Source: CAWKCE01 sp032127035
Lineage (GTDB): Bacteria; Actinomycetota; Actinomycetes; JAHEKZ01
Direction of reading: 5' to 3'
NCBI GenBank assembly: GCA_963848085.1
Contig: CAWKCE010000005.1
Location: 496,001-560,000 of the forward strand
DNA length: 64,000 bases
Shown: piece after piece, positions 36,869-45,188 of the stretch
How the letters are laid out: every line of letters begins with the position of its first letter
Position numbering within the stretch: position 1 is the first letter of the stretch
Made by a program: the position numbers and the translations under genes
Notes under the pieces: generated by a model
Told to the model about the DNA's origin: nothing
The model's input: only the letters and a program-made list of their open reading frames with translations
Database searches by the model: none

Positions 36869-39800
36869 TCAGGCCGGGCTGGAAGTGCGCGCCGCGAGCC
36901 AGCCGGTGGCCCCGAGCTCCTCATAGGTGCTGCGGGCCCGGCCCACGAGCTCCTCCCCCTCGGCCGTGCGCCCTTGCCGGATCAGCCAGTCCCCCAGCTC
37001 ATCTTCGGCCCGGGCTGCCAGCAGCACCGCTCCGAAGTCACCGAGCATCGTGACGCCCGCGCGCAGGTCAGCCTCCACTGCGCCGGGGTCGTCACCACGG
37101 GCCGCCCCGAGCAGGCCGCGCAGGCGGTGGAACTGGGCATTCACTCCGGGCGAGACCACGCCAGGTGGTGCCGTGGCAACAGGCTCCAGCAGACGCTCCG
37201 CCATCGCAACGTCCTCCGCGGCCAGAGCGGCGAGCACGATCGGTGGCCACAGACTCATGAAATCGTCGTCGAGACCGTTCGCGGCGAGCACGTGGGGGAG
37301 GGACTCCTCCGCGGCAGCGGCCGCCCCCGCGTGGTCACCGGCCGCCAGAGCCAGGGACACCGCGACCGTGCTCGACCACGCCAGCTCGCCCTCATGGTCT
37401 GTCGACTCCGAGGGGGTCCAGGTGGGGAGCGAGCCGCCCACGACATCAGCACACCAGCACTCCAGGGCAGTGACAAGGCTCAGCATGCCGGGAAGCCGGA
37501 CCGTCTCGCGGAAGGCAGCTAGACCCTCTTGGAGTTCGGGGATGCGGCCCACGGTCCAGAGCGCCAACAGGTAGTTGGCGGTCGTGAAGTCCATCTCGTG
37601 GACCACGCCAGACCGCCTCGCGGCCTCCATCCCCTCGGCCGCGAACTCGAGCGAGGCAGCGCTGTCGCGACTGGCCTGGGTAGCCGCCAGGTTGTTCAGC
37701 GACCGGGCCAACAGCGCGCTGAAGCCGTTCTCGCGGGCCAGTGAGGCAGCGCTTTCGATGAGTGCGATCGAAGTGACTGGGGCTCCCACTGACTGATACC
37801 GAATACCGAGCTGCAGGTGCGCTTGGGCGAGCTGGCCCCAGTCCTGGGCGGCCTCGGCCATCAAGGTCCTCCGATGGGCGTACTCACCCATGGTCTCGAT
37901 GTCGCCCCGTGCCGCATATGCCATGCCGAGGGTCTGGGCGAGCAAGATGAGTGCCCGCTCGGCACCCGGCTCACCATCCAGCGCCAGCCACCGCGGACGG
38001 GCGATCTCGATGCCTCCCGCGTTGTCCTGCAGTGAGTTCAGGCACCTGCCATGGATCGCTGCGGCAACCCCGGCGTCGACGGCGAGCCCCAGCCCGTCGA
38101 ACAGCCCGGTAGCCGCCTCGGCGTGGTCGGCGGCATCGCGGAACTCGCCGGCATCATCGGCGGCCTCGGCAGCGGCCAGGCGCAGTCGGGCTCGATCCTC
38201 GTCGGTGTCGGCCCTCGCCAGTGCCGACTCGTAGAGCCGTCTCGCTTCCGCAGGTGCACCCAGGCTCCTGGCTCGCGCGGCGGCACGGGTCAGCAGCTGT
38301 CGCGCACGCGAGGTGAGCTCCGGGATGTCCGCATCCCCGCCGGCGGACGCATCGACAGCGTCCAGCAGGTGCTGCGCAATGACCACCGCAAGCTCGTCGG
38401 TGTCGTCTGCTTGGCGCTGGAGGTGGTCGGCAGCCGCCAGGTGTCGCACCTTCCGGTCACGCCGGGCCTGCGTGGCGTAGGCAACCTGCCGGACCACCGC
38501 CTGGACGAACCGGTACTGACCACGCTCGGCGGAGAACCGGTCCTGCTGGATCTCCACGATCTCCTTCCGCTGCAACGACGCCAAGACGGTTTCGAGGTCA
38601 CCCGTCTCCCCTCCGACGGCCGCCAGGCCCGACCGCGTGAACGACGCCCCGAGCACGCAGGCATCGGCCACCACACGGCGCTCCTCGGCCGACAGCGCGT
38701 CCAGGCGAGCCGCCACCAGTGCCTGCAGGGATGCGGGTGCGCCAATGGCTTCGAGGTCGACCTGGACGCCCTCGGCCGGCACGTACCGACCCCCGCTGGG
38801 GACCACGGCGTCCCGGTCGATGAGCGCGCGCACGGTCTCCACCGCAAACAGCGGGATCCCTTCCGAGCGCTCGACCAGCGTCGAGCGAGTCTCGACCGGA
38901 AGCCCGTGGACGAGGCCGTCGACGAGCCGGGTCATGGCCGCGTCCTCGAGGGGGTCCAGGCGGACCACCGTCGCGCGTCGGCCCCCCAGGTCGTGCCGGC
39001 GGGTCAGCAGCTCCGGGCGGGCCAGGGCCAGCACGAAGATGCCGGAGTGCGCGGTAGCCGTGAGGTAGTCCAGGAAGTCGAGCAGCCCGCTGTCGGCGTG
39101 CTGTGCATCGTCGATGACCAGGACGACGACGTGCTCGCCAGCACCAACCCGCTCGAGGAAGGCGGTCCAGGCTGCGAACAGGTCCTCGCGGGCGAACCCG
39201 CCCGACTGACCGGCACCGACCAGGGCCGCGAGCCGGGGGCGCAGCCAGTCCCGCTCCTCCAGGTCGGGGACGAGCGCGTCGAGACTGGCGTCCAGCCGCT
39301 CGGCGACGACGTCACCCGAGTCGGTCTCGACGAGCCCCAGGCGCGGGCGCAGTGCCTCTCCCAGCGCCCAGAACGCCACGCCGTCCCCGTAGGACAGACA
39401 GCGACCGCGGTGCCAGCGGACCGTCGCGGACAGCCCGTCGACGTACTTCTCGAACTCCCAGGCCAGACGCGACTTTCCCACGCCGGGCTCGCCGTCGACG
39501 ACTACCAGCCTCGGTCGCGCGGACTCCTCCGTGGCGTGGAACAGCTCTTTGACGAGGCGGAGCTCCCGCTCACGGCCGACGAACGGGGCCTCCAGCCCAT
39601 CGACGCGCTGTCCTCCTCCGACGTCAGCCACCACGGCACGCGCCGCAAACAGCGGCAGCGGGTCCGCCTTCCCTTTCAGGACATGGTGCCCGGCGTCTTG
39701 GAAAGCGATCGATGCGACGGTGAGCGTGCGCGTCGTGTCGTCGACCCAGACCTCACCGGGCGTGGCCACCGACTGCACGCGCGAGGCCGTGTTGACCGCA

Positions 39801-40384
39801 TCGCCGGCAACCATGCCCTCGGCGGTCGCGCCAACCGTGACCGCAACCTCCCCGGTGACGACGCCGACCCGCATCGTCAGCCCCGGCGCGCCGACCTCAT
39901 CTCCGAGGGCAGCGACGGTCTCCACCAGCTCCAGCCCAGCGCGCACTGCGCGCTCGGCGTCGTCCTCGTGGGCGATCGGAACGCCCCACACCGCCATCAC
40001 TGCGTCTCCGATGAACTTCTCCACCGTGCCGCCGTAGCGGCCGAGAACCGTCCGGCACTCGGCGAAGTACCGGGACAACAGCTCCCGGACCTCCTCCGGG
40101 TCACGGCTCTCCGAGAGCTTGGTGAAGCCGACAAGGTCGCCGAACAGGACCGAGGTGACGCGACGTTCGGACACCGGTGCTGACGTTGCTGCCGCCGCGA
40201 CAACTGCCTCGGTCGAGACCGCGGTCCCGCAGCCCGGACAGAAGCGGGCGTTCGGCGTCAGTTCCTCGCCGCAGGAGCTGCAGGCCGTCGGCACGGTGGT
40301 GGCTCCGCAGGCCGGACAGAACCGGGCCGACGCCGGCAGCTCGCCACCGCACTCCCGACACGAGCCGCTCTCGGCTGTCGTCAT
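36869..40384 (-). CDS. adenylate cyclase / AAA ATPase / TPR regulator with zinc ribbons
   Basis: 1171-aa multidomain protein. Two zinc ribbons (C9-x2-C12...C23-x2-C26 and C35-x2-C38...C49-x2-C52) come first. A class-III cyclase domain follows (about 74-245) with both metal aspartates (Asp83, Asp127), the adenine-selecting Lys123 and Asp195, and the transition-state Asn198 and Arg202, so it should be active on ATP. Next is an AAA/NB-ARC-like ATPase with Walker A GEPGVGKS (297-304), and a long TPR-like C-terminal half. It resembles the LuxR/ATPase-type signalling cyclases common in actinobacteria. The neighbours, an MBL hydrolase and an MFS-CNB fusion, suggest a cAMP module. Confidence 0.95.
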   Translation of the reverse strand: MTTAESGSCRECGGELPASARFCPACGATTVPTACSSCGEELTPNARFCPGCGTAVSTEAVVAAAATSAPVSERRVTSVLFGDLVGFTKLSESRDPEEVRELLSRYFAECRTVLGRYGGTVEKFIGDAVMAVWGVPIAHEDDAERAVRAGLELVETVAALGDEVGAPGLTMRVGVVTGEVAVTVGATAEGMVAGDAVNTASRVQSVATPGEVWVDDTTRTLTVASIAFQDAGHHVLKGKADPLPLFAARAVVADVGGGQRVDGLEAPFVGRERELRLVKELFHATEESARPRLVVVDGEPGVGKSRLAWEFEKYVDGLSATVRWHRGRCLSYGDGVAFWALGEALRPRLGLVETDSGDVVAERLDASLDALVPDLEERDWLRPRLAALVGAGQSGGFAREDLFAAWTAFLERVGAGEHVVVLVIDDAQHADSGLLDFLDYLTATAHSGIFVLALARPELLTRRHDLGGRRATVVRLDPLEDAAMTRLVDGLVHGLPVETRSTLVERSEGIPLFAVETVRALIDRDAVVPSGGRYVPAEGVQVDLEAIGAPASLQALVAARLDALSAEERRVVADACVLGASFTRSGLAAVGGETGDLETVLASLQRKEIVEIQQDRFSAERGQYRFVQAVVRQVAYATQARRDRKVRHLAAADHLQRQADDTDELAVVIAQHLLDAVDASAGGDADIPELTSRARQLLTRAAARARSLGAPAEARRLYESALARADTDEDRARLRLAAAEAADDAGEFRDAADHAEAATGLFDGLGLAVDAGVAAAIHGRCLNSLQDNAGGIEIARPRWLALDGEPGAERALILLAQTLGMAYAARGDIETMGEYAHRRTLMAEAAQDWGQLAQAHLQLGIRYQSVGAPVTSIALIESAASLARENGFSALLARSLNNLAATQASRDSAASLEFAAEGMEAARRSGVVHEMDFTTANYLLALWTVGRIPELQEGLAAFRETVRLPGMLSLVTALECWCADVVGGSLPTWTPSESTDHEGELAWSSTVAVSLALAAGDHAGAAAAAEESLPHVLAANGLDDDFMSLWPPIVLAALAAEDVAMAERLLEPVATAPPGVVSPGVNAQFHRLRGLLGAARGDDPGAVEADLRAGVTMLGDFGAVLLAARAEDELGDWLIRQGRTAEGEELVGRARSTYEELGATGWLAARTSSPA

Positions 40385-40465
40385 CTGTGCAAGATAGCGA
40401 CTTCCGGTGCCCCTGCCTGGGCTTCACCCCTTCACACACCGGCCTCGAGAGTGGGGACTGGCCCG

Positions 40466-40852
40466 CTACCGAATCCCGGTATCCACGTGGACAGTGACCT
40501 CCACGAACCCCACCTCGCCCACGGTGACCCGAACCGGCTCCGCGGAGACGGGTCCGGACGGTCCCACGATCGCTTCCACCAGGTAGCTGCCCGGTGGGAC
40601 CGACACTGAGAACCTGCCGCGCCCGTCGGTGGTCACTTCGCCCACCTGCGCGCCGGCCTCGTTCCAGAGGTGCACCGGAACCTGGGGCTGCGGCCGGTCC
40701 GGACATGGGCTGGCGACGGTCTCGACCGGACACTGAGGGCCGGCGAGCACCACCCCGCGCACGCCCGTCTCGCCTTCGGAGGAGTCGGTCACGACGCCGC
40801 AGGCGCTCACAGCGACGAGCAGCCCGGTCACAAGTGCCTGACGAGTTCGCAC
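40466..40852 (-). CDS. lipoprotein with carboxypeptidase-regulatory-like (Cna-B-type) domain
   Basis: 128 aa. The signal peptide ends in Ala-Val-Ser-Ala-Cys (lipobox cysteine about 18). A beta-sandwich of the carboxypeptidase-regulatory/transthyretin-like type follows: GVRGVVLAGPQC at 30-41, then VTTDGRGRFSVSVPPGSYLVEAI (split, about 73-95), the classic TdaDGrFsl.lppGsY pattern. Two cysteines (about 41 and 50) may form a disulfide. It probably displays a structural domain at the cell surface; function unknown. Confidence 0.78.
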   Translation of the reverse strand: MRTRQALVTGLLVAVSACGVVTDSSEGETGVRGVVLAGPQCPVETVASPCPDRPQPQVPVHLWNEAGAQVGEVTTDGRGRFSVSVPPGSYLVEAIVGPSGPVSAEPVRVTVGEVGFVEVTVHVDTGIR

Positions 40853-40939
40853 GGTGGTCTGACGGCGCCCGGCGCGGACACGTTCCCGACCGGGCGTCCC
40901 GGGCCGCAGCTCACCCAGGCGGAGCAGCCGCGTGACGCC

Positions 40940-42187
40940 TCAGCAGGCGAGGGACTGGACCACTGTCACGAGTGCCTGCACGCCGGCGAGGCAGTCAGAC
41001 TGCTCAGCGAACTCGGCCGGGGAGTGCGAGACGCCGGTCGGGTTGCGGACGAACAGCATTGCCGTCGGTACGCCGGCGCCAGCGAGGATGCCCGCGTCGT
41101 GACCTGCTCCGGTCGGGAGGACGGGGACGTCGTGGCCTTCGGGCTCCCGTAGCGCACTCGCGACGGCGCCGCGAAGCGTCGCATCGAACTGAACAGCTGG
41201 GCTCTCTGACTCCACCACCAGGTCGACGCTGGTACCGCTGGACTGTGCGCTCCGGAACGCCGCCTCCCGGATCTGTTCCAGCAGAACTGCCAACGTCCCC
41301 TCGTCGCCGGCCCTGGCGTCCAGCCAGGCCCGGACCTCCGACGGAATGGCGTTGGTGGCATTGGGATCGATCTCGAGCCGACCGAACGTGGCTCGCCCGT
41401 GCTGCTCCCGCGCGGCAGCATCGGCCGCGAGCGCGGTCCGGCTCCACGCCTGGACCGGGTCCCGCCGGTCCGCCATGGCCGTGGTTCCGGCGTGGTTGGC
41501 CTCGCCCCGGAACGTGAGCCGGTATCGGCCGTGCGGCCAGATCGCACTCGCCAGCCCGACCGGTGCGCCATCGTCCACCAGCGCTCGGCCCTGCTCGACG
41601 TGTAGCTCGACGAAGGCGCCAATACGCCTCAGTCGATCGACGTCCGGGCCGACGTCCCCCGGATCGAGACCTGCGGACGTCATGGCCTCCGCCATCGAAG
41701 TCCCGTCGTCATCACGCAGCGCCCGTGCCGCGTCCGGCGCAAGTGTCCCCGCCGCCAGGCGCGACCCGGCGCAGGCCACCCCGAACCGAGCGCCCTCCTC
41801 GTCGGAGAACGCAGCGACCGCGAACGGGCGTCGCGGCACCACCCCCTGGGACTGCAGAACCTCCACCGCGGCCAGAGAGCTGACCACTCCCAGCGGCCCG
41901 TCGTAGGCACCGCCCTCGCGGACCGAGTCCAGGTGGGATCCGATGACGAACGCATCGTTGCCGCTCGGCCCGCCCCACGGGCCGGTCCACCACGCCCACA
42001 TGTTGCCGTTCCGGTCGGTCTCGACCGCCAGCCCTCGCTCCTCGGCCGCGGCGACGAACCACTCGCGGCAACCGAGGTCAGCAACCGAGTACGCCATGCG
42101 CCGGTACCCACTCGTCGCCGCATTTCGCCCGATCGGCAGAAGCGGCTCCCAGAGCCGGTCGAACGCGGACTCCAGGACGCTCGTCAC
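40940..42187 (-). CDS. M20-family amidohydrolase (allantoate/N-carbamoyl-amino-acid hydrolase-like), probable N-formylglutamate deformylase role
   Basis: 415 aa, zinc-dependent M20/AllC type. Ligands are readable: His85 in GSHLDSV, Asp96 in GAYDGPLG, Glu130/131 in SDEEGARF, and His in VELHVEQG; a C-terminal TGAGHDAGIL holds another His. The GTG start overlaps the hutF stop (GTGA, 42184-42187). HutF makes N-formylglutamate, and no HutG-type deformylase is in the window, so this enzyme is the best candidate for the last step. That assignment is from context and is not visible in the active site. Confidence 0.85.
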   Translation of the reverse strand: MTSVLESAFDRLWEPLLPIGRNAATSGYRRMAYSVADLGCREWFVAAAEERGLAVETDRNGNMWAWWTGPWGGPSGNDAFVIGSHLDSVREGGAYDGPLGVVSSLAAVEVLQSQGVVPRRPFAVAAFSDEEGARFGVACAGSRLAAGTLAPDAARALRDDDGTSMAEAMTSAGLDPGDVGPDVDRLRRIGAFVELHVEQGRALVDDGAPVGLASAIWPHGRYRLTFRGEANHAGTTAMADRRDPVQAWSRTALAADAAAREQHGRATFGRLEIDPNATNAIPSEVRAWLDARAGDEGTLAVLLEQIREAAFRSAQSSGTSVDLVVESESPAVQFDATLRGAVASALREPEGHDVPVLPTGAGHDAGILAGAGVPTAMLFVRNPTGVSHSPAEFAEQSDCLAGVQALVTVVQSLAC

Positions 42188-43527
42188 GCCCGCACCCCCT
42201 CGGTGACGGCAGCGATGGCGTCTCCCAGCACCTGCCCCGGCCTCGGCACCATCGCGTGCACGCCCTCATCCACCACGACACGTCCGCCGACGACGACAGT
42301 CGACACATCCGCCGCGCCGGCAGCGAAGACCGCGTGAGCCAACGGGTCCCCGGTCGCAGCACCCGCCATCCGAGGAGTGTCGAGGCGGAGGGTCACCAAG
42401 TCGGCCAGCTTCCCGGGCGCGACCTGTCCGGAGTCCCAGCCGAGGGACCGAGCACCAGCCTCGGTGAGCGCGACCAGGAGCTCCTCGGCTGACAGGTGGC
42501 CGCGGACGCCGGTCACCAGGCGCTCGTCCAGCTCGATCGCGCGCGCCTCTTCCCACAGGTCGATGACCGAGTGCCCATCACTGCCCACGCACAGGGGAGA
42601 CCCGGCCTTGGCGAGACGGACGGCCGGGCCGACACCATCGGCAAGGTCACGCTCAGTCGTGCAGCACATGGAGATCGACGTGCCCGTACGGCCGAGCGAC
42701 CAGATGTCCTCGTCGGTGAGGTGCGTGGCATGCACCGCAGTGGTTGCGGTCCCCAGCGCACCCTCGGCGTCAAGAAGCTGCGTGGGCGAAACACCATATG
42801 CCGACAGGCATGCCGCGTTCTCGGCCGGCTGCTCGGACAGATGCACGTGCAGCGGCATCCCACGGCCGCGGGCGTGTTCCGCGACCACCGGGATCGCATC
42901 CCTCGGGACAGCTCGCACGCTGTGGATGGCAGCGCCGACCCGGGTCATTGGGTCGTCCGCCAGCTCGGCCACCCGTTGCGACCATTCGTGTACGGTGCCG
43001 TCGTCGAACCGACGTCGCGGTCCGTTCAGCGGCTCCCCGGTCACCTCTGCCTGGAGGTAGCAGGTGTCGAGAAGCGTGATGCGGATACCCGCGTCGTGGG
43101 CGGCGCGGATGACGGCCTTCCCCAGCTCGTTGGGGTCGGCGTAGGCGCCACCCCCCGACCGGTGGTGCAGGTAGTGGAACTCACCGACCGACGTGATCCC
43201 GGACAGCGCCATCTCGGCGTACGTGCCCAGTGCCAGTTCGTACAGGGAGTCCGGGTCCAGGCGCTCAGCCAACGGGTACATCTGCTCCCGCCACGCCCAG
43301 AAGTCCGCCGCTGCCGCATGTGTGCGCCCCCGCAGCGCTCGGTGGAAGACGTGCGAGTGGGTGTTGACCAACCCCGGCACGGTGAGGCCGGGAAGACGTC
43401 TGGCATCCACCGGCTTGTCAACGCCGGTCGTCACGCGGGTGATCCGGTCGTCGCGGGTCTCGATGAGGACGTCGGCGGTGGGGTGCGGACCGGAGAGCCA
43501 GGCCAGTTCACAGTGGAAGCCGGTCAC
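42184..43527 (-). CDS. hutF: formimidoylglutamate deiminase
   Basis: Converts N-formimino-L-glutamate to N-formyl-L-glutamate and ammonia, the step after HutI in the five-step histidine route. 447-aa amidohydrolase: the metal site GLVNTHSHVFHRALRG (about 53-68), 'HVHLSEQPAEN' with the catalytic Glu, and the GSDGHSVIDLWEEARAIEL segment of HutF. It is 34 kb from hutHUI. It overlaps the M20 hydrolase gene, so the two are co-expressed. Confidence 0.93.
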   Translation of the reverse strand: MTGFHCELAWLSGPHPTADVLIETRDDRITRVTTGVDKPVDARRLPGLTVPGLVNTHSHVFHRALRGRTHAAAADFWAWREQMYPLAERLDPDSLYELALGTYAEMALSGITSVGEFHYLHHRSGGGAYADPNELGKAVIRAAHDAGIRITLLDTCYLQAEVTGEPLNGPRRRFDDGTVHEWSQRVAELADDPMTRVGAAIHSVRAVPRDAIPVVAEHARGRGMPLHVHLSEQPAENAACLSAYGVSPTQLLDAEGALGTATTAVHATHLTDEDIWSLGRTGTSISMCCTTERDLADGVGPAVRLAKAGSPLCVGSDGHSVIDLWEEARAIELDERLVTGVRGHLSAEELLVALTEAGARSLGWDSGQVAPGKLADLVTLRLDTPRMAGAATGDPLAHAVFAAGAADVSTVVVGGRVVVDEGVHAMVPRPGQVLGDAIAAVTEGVRA

Positions 43528-43566
43528 GCCGTCGCCCTCTCCTCGCTGCCGTCCTGGCTCGTCACA

Positions 43567-43908
43567 CTAGTGACTGGGACGTGGGGCTGACGGGGTCTCA
43601 CCCGACGTCTTCACGCGCCGGATCGAGGACCCGGGTGCCGTGACCTGCTTCTGGGACCACGAGGTGGTCACGGCCTTCGGGAGGCCAGATCGCGAGAGCC
43701 GAACCGGGCCGCTGAAACCGTGCAGCGCGCCCACTTCAGCTGGCACTCCCGTCGCCGTCAGCGAGAAGTCCGGCGAGTCGAGCAGCGAGTGGTCGGCAGC
43801 TAGGACGTCGAGGCCGCCGTTCCCGAAGGTCGAGTCAGGTCCGGTGGTCCCGAGGTCCACGGCGGTGTCGATCAGGGCGCTCTGCTGGGCGTCAGACCCC
43901 AACGGAAC
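43567..43908 (-). pseudogene. C-terminal remnant of a subtilase (S8) protease
   Basis: About 113 codons with an S8-like end-of-domain block, QQSALIDTAVDLG-TGPDSTFGNGGLDVLAA (about 8-38), then a linker PDFSLTAT and a piece of the Ig-like repeat seen after many subtilases (GFSGPV-L--SGLP--VT--W). The Ser-His-Asp catalytic domain is missing and the Ig-like repeat has lost its middle. No start codon is credible. It begins within 3 bp of the monooxygenase stop, suggesting a rearrangement. The region 43528-43910 otherwise holds no gene. Confidence 0.6.
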
Positions 43909-43910
43909 CC

Positions 43911-45071
43911 TCAGGCAACGGAGAGTTGACGTGCCTTGTTCCGGGAGCGAGTCGAGATTCGAGCCGCAACCACCCGAGCATCGCGGGCAGCACCGCCCAC
44001 CAGCATCGACGCGAAGGAGAACTGGAAGATCAGCCCGGCGAAGAACAGGCCCGGGTTGTCGTCGGACTCCCCATCGGTCTGGCTGGGCCAACCGGTCTCG
44101 TCGAGGAGTGGAAGGTCGATCCAGCTGAAGTCGTGCCGGAACCCGGTGCACCAGACCACGTTGGCGACGTCGAGTGCCTCCCCGCCCTCGAGAACGGGCT
44201 TCCCATCGCGCACCCCCACAACCCGTTCCTCCGTACGCTCGACGCCGGCAGCTGCGAGGTCCTCGCGCTTGTAGCGCAGCAACGGCCCGCCTTCGGACCG
44301 CACGTGTCCCCGCATCTTCCGGCCGGGAGGGGTACGCACGGTGAGGACGTGGTTTGCGGCGAACCACAGCACGGGAAGCGCCAGCCGGGCTGCGCGTCCC
44401 TCGAGGGCGAATGGGAACTGGCCCCTGTCTCGTCCGGCAAGCCAGGTGCGGTGTCCGGGAGCGCACTCCATCGCCAGGTCGGCGCCGGAGTGGCTCGCCC
44501 CCACGATCAGGACTCCCCCGTCCTGCAGCTGCGACGGGTTGCGGTAGTCGCTCGAGTGGAACTGCCTGATGTCAGGGTCAAGCTGTCCGGCGAACTCGGG
44601 GACGTACGGGAGGTGTTGACCGCCGGTCGCGATGACGACGTTCGACGCCTCGTAGGAACAGTCCGGGCCGGTCACGAGGTAGCTGTCCTGATCCCCCGGG
44701 GGCCGCCGCACCCCGGTCACGTGAACGCCGAACCTGATGGGGAGCTCGAACTCGCGGGCGTAGGTAGCCAAGTACTCAGCCATCTCGCCACCGGTCGGGA
44801 ACGCCCTCGGGGACCCCGGGAACCGCATCCCGGGCAGCCCATCGACCCGGGCGGGAGAGTAGAGGCGGAGCGAGTCGTAGCGCCGCCGCCAGCAGTCACC
44901 GGTGCGCTGGTTCTCGTCCAGGATGACGAAGGACCCTGGTTGCTTCTTGAGGTAGTACCCAACCGCCAGCCCACACTGACCGCCGCCAATGACGACGGTG
45001 TCCACGCGCTCGGGCCGGCGCCCGCCGTGGATGTTTGGTCGGTCGGAGGCCTTCTCCTGTGCGTTGGTCAT
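43911..45071 (-). CDS. FAD-dependent monooxygenase / NAD(P)-binding oxidoreductase
   Basis: 386 aa, the flavin-containing monooxygenase-like group (YUCCA/CzcO-type). FAD motif GGGQCGLAVG (about 28-37), the second Rossmann motif GASHSGADLA (about 176-185) and a VVWCTGF ATG-like motif (about 290-296) are present. The oxidised substrate is unknown. It is 117 bp downstream of a LuxR-type regulator on the same strand, which may control it. Confidence 0.88.
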   Translation of the reverse strand: MTNAQEKASDRPNIHGGRRPERVDTVVIGGGQCGLAVGYYLKKQPGSFVILDENQRTGDCWRRRYDSLRLYSPARVDGLPGMRFPGSPRAFPTGGEMAEYLATYAREFELPIRFGVHVTGVRRPPGDQDSYLVTGPDCSYEASNVVIATGGQHLPYVPEFAGQLDPDIRQFHSSDYRNPSQLQDGGVLIVGASHSGADLAMECAPGHRTWLAGRDRGQFPFALEGRAARLALPVLWFAANHVLTVRTPPGRKMRGHVRSEGGPLLRYKREDLAAAGVERTEERVVGVRDGKPVLEGGEALDVANVVWCTGFRHDFSWIDLPLLDETGWPSQTDGESDDNPGLFFAGLIFQFSFASMLVGGAARDARVVAARISTRSRNKARQLSVA

Positions 45072-45188
45072 GTCCGCTCCCTGGATGCTCGTTGCTCTGC
45101 CTCCTCGAAGCTACGAGTCGCGGCGCGGCGCGGCATCGGGCGAAGCACGCATTCTTGGCGAGCCCGTTATGGGTACTTCTGCGCAGGA

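Noticed and set aside
38051..40183. 710-codon open frame opposite the cyclase gene
   Set aside because: Antisense to a multidomain protein with intact motifs; the translation is low in complexity and Arg/Gln-rich.
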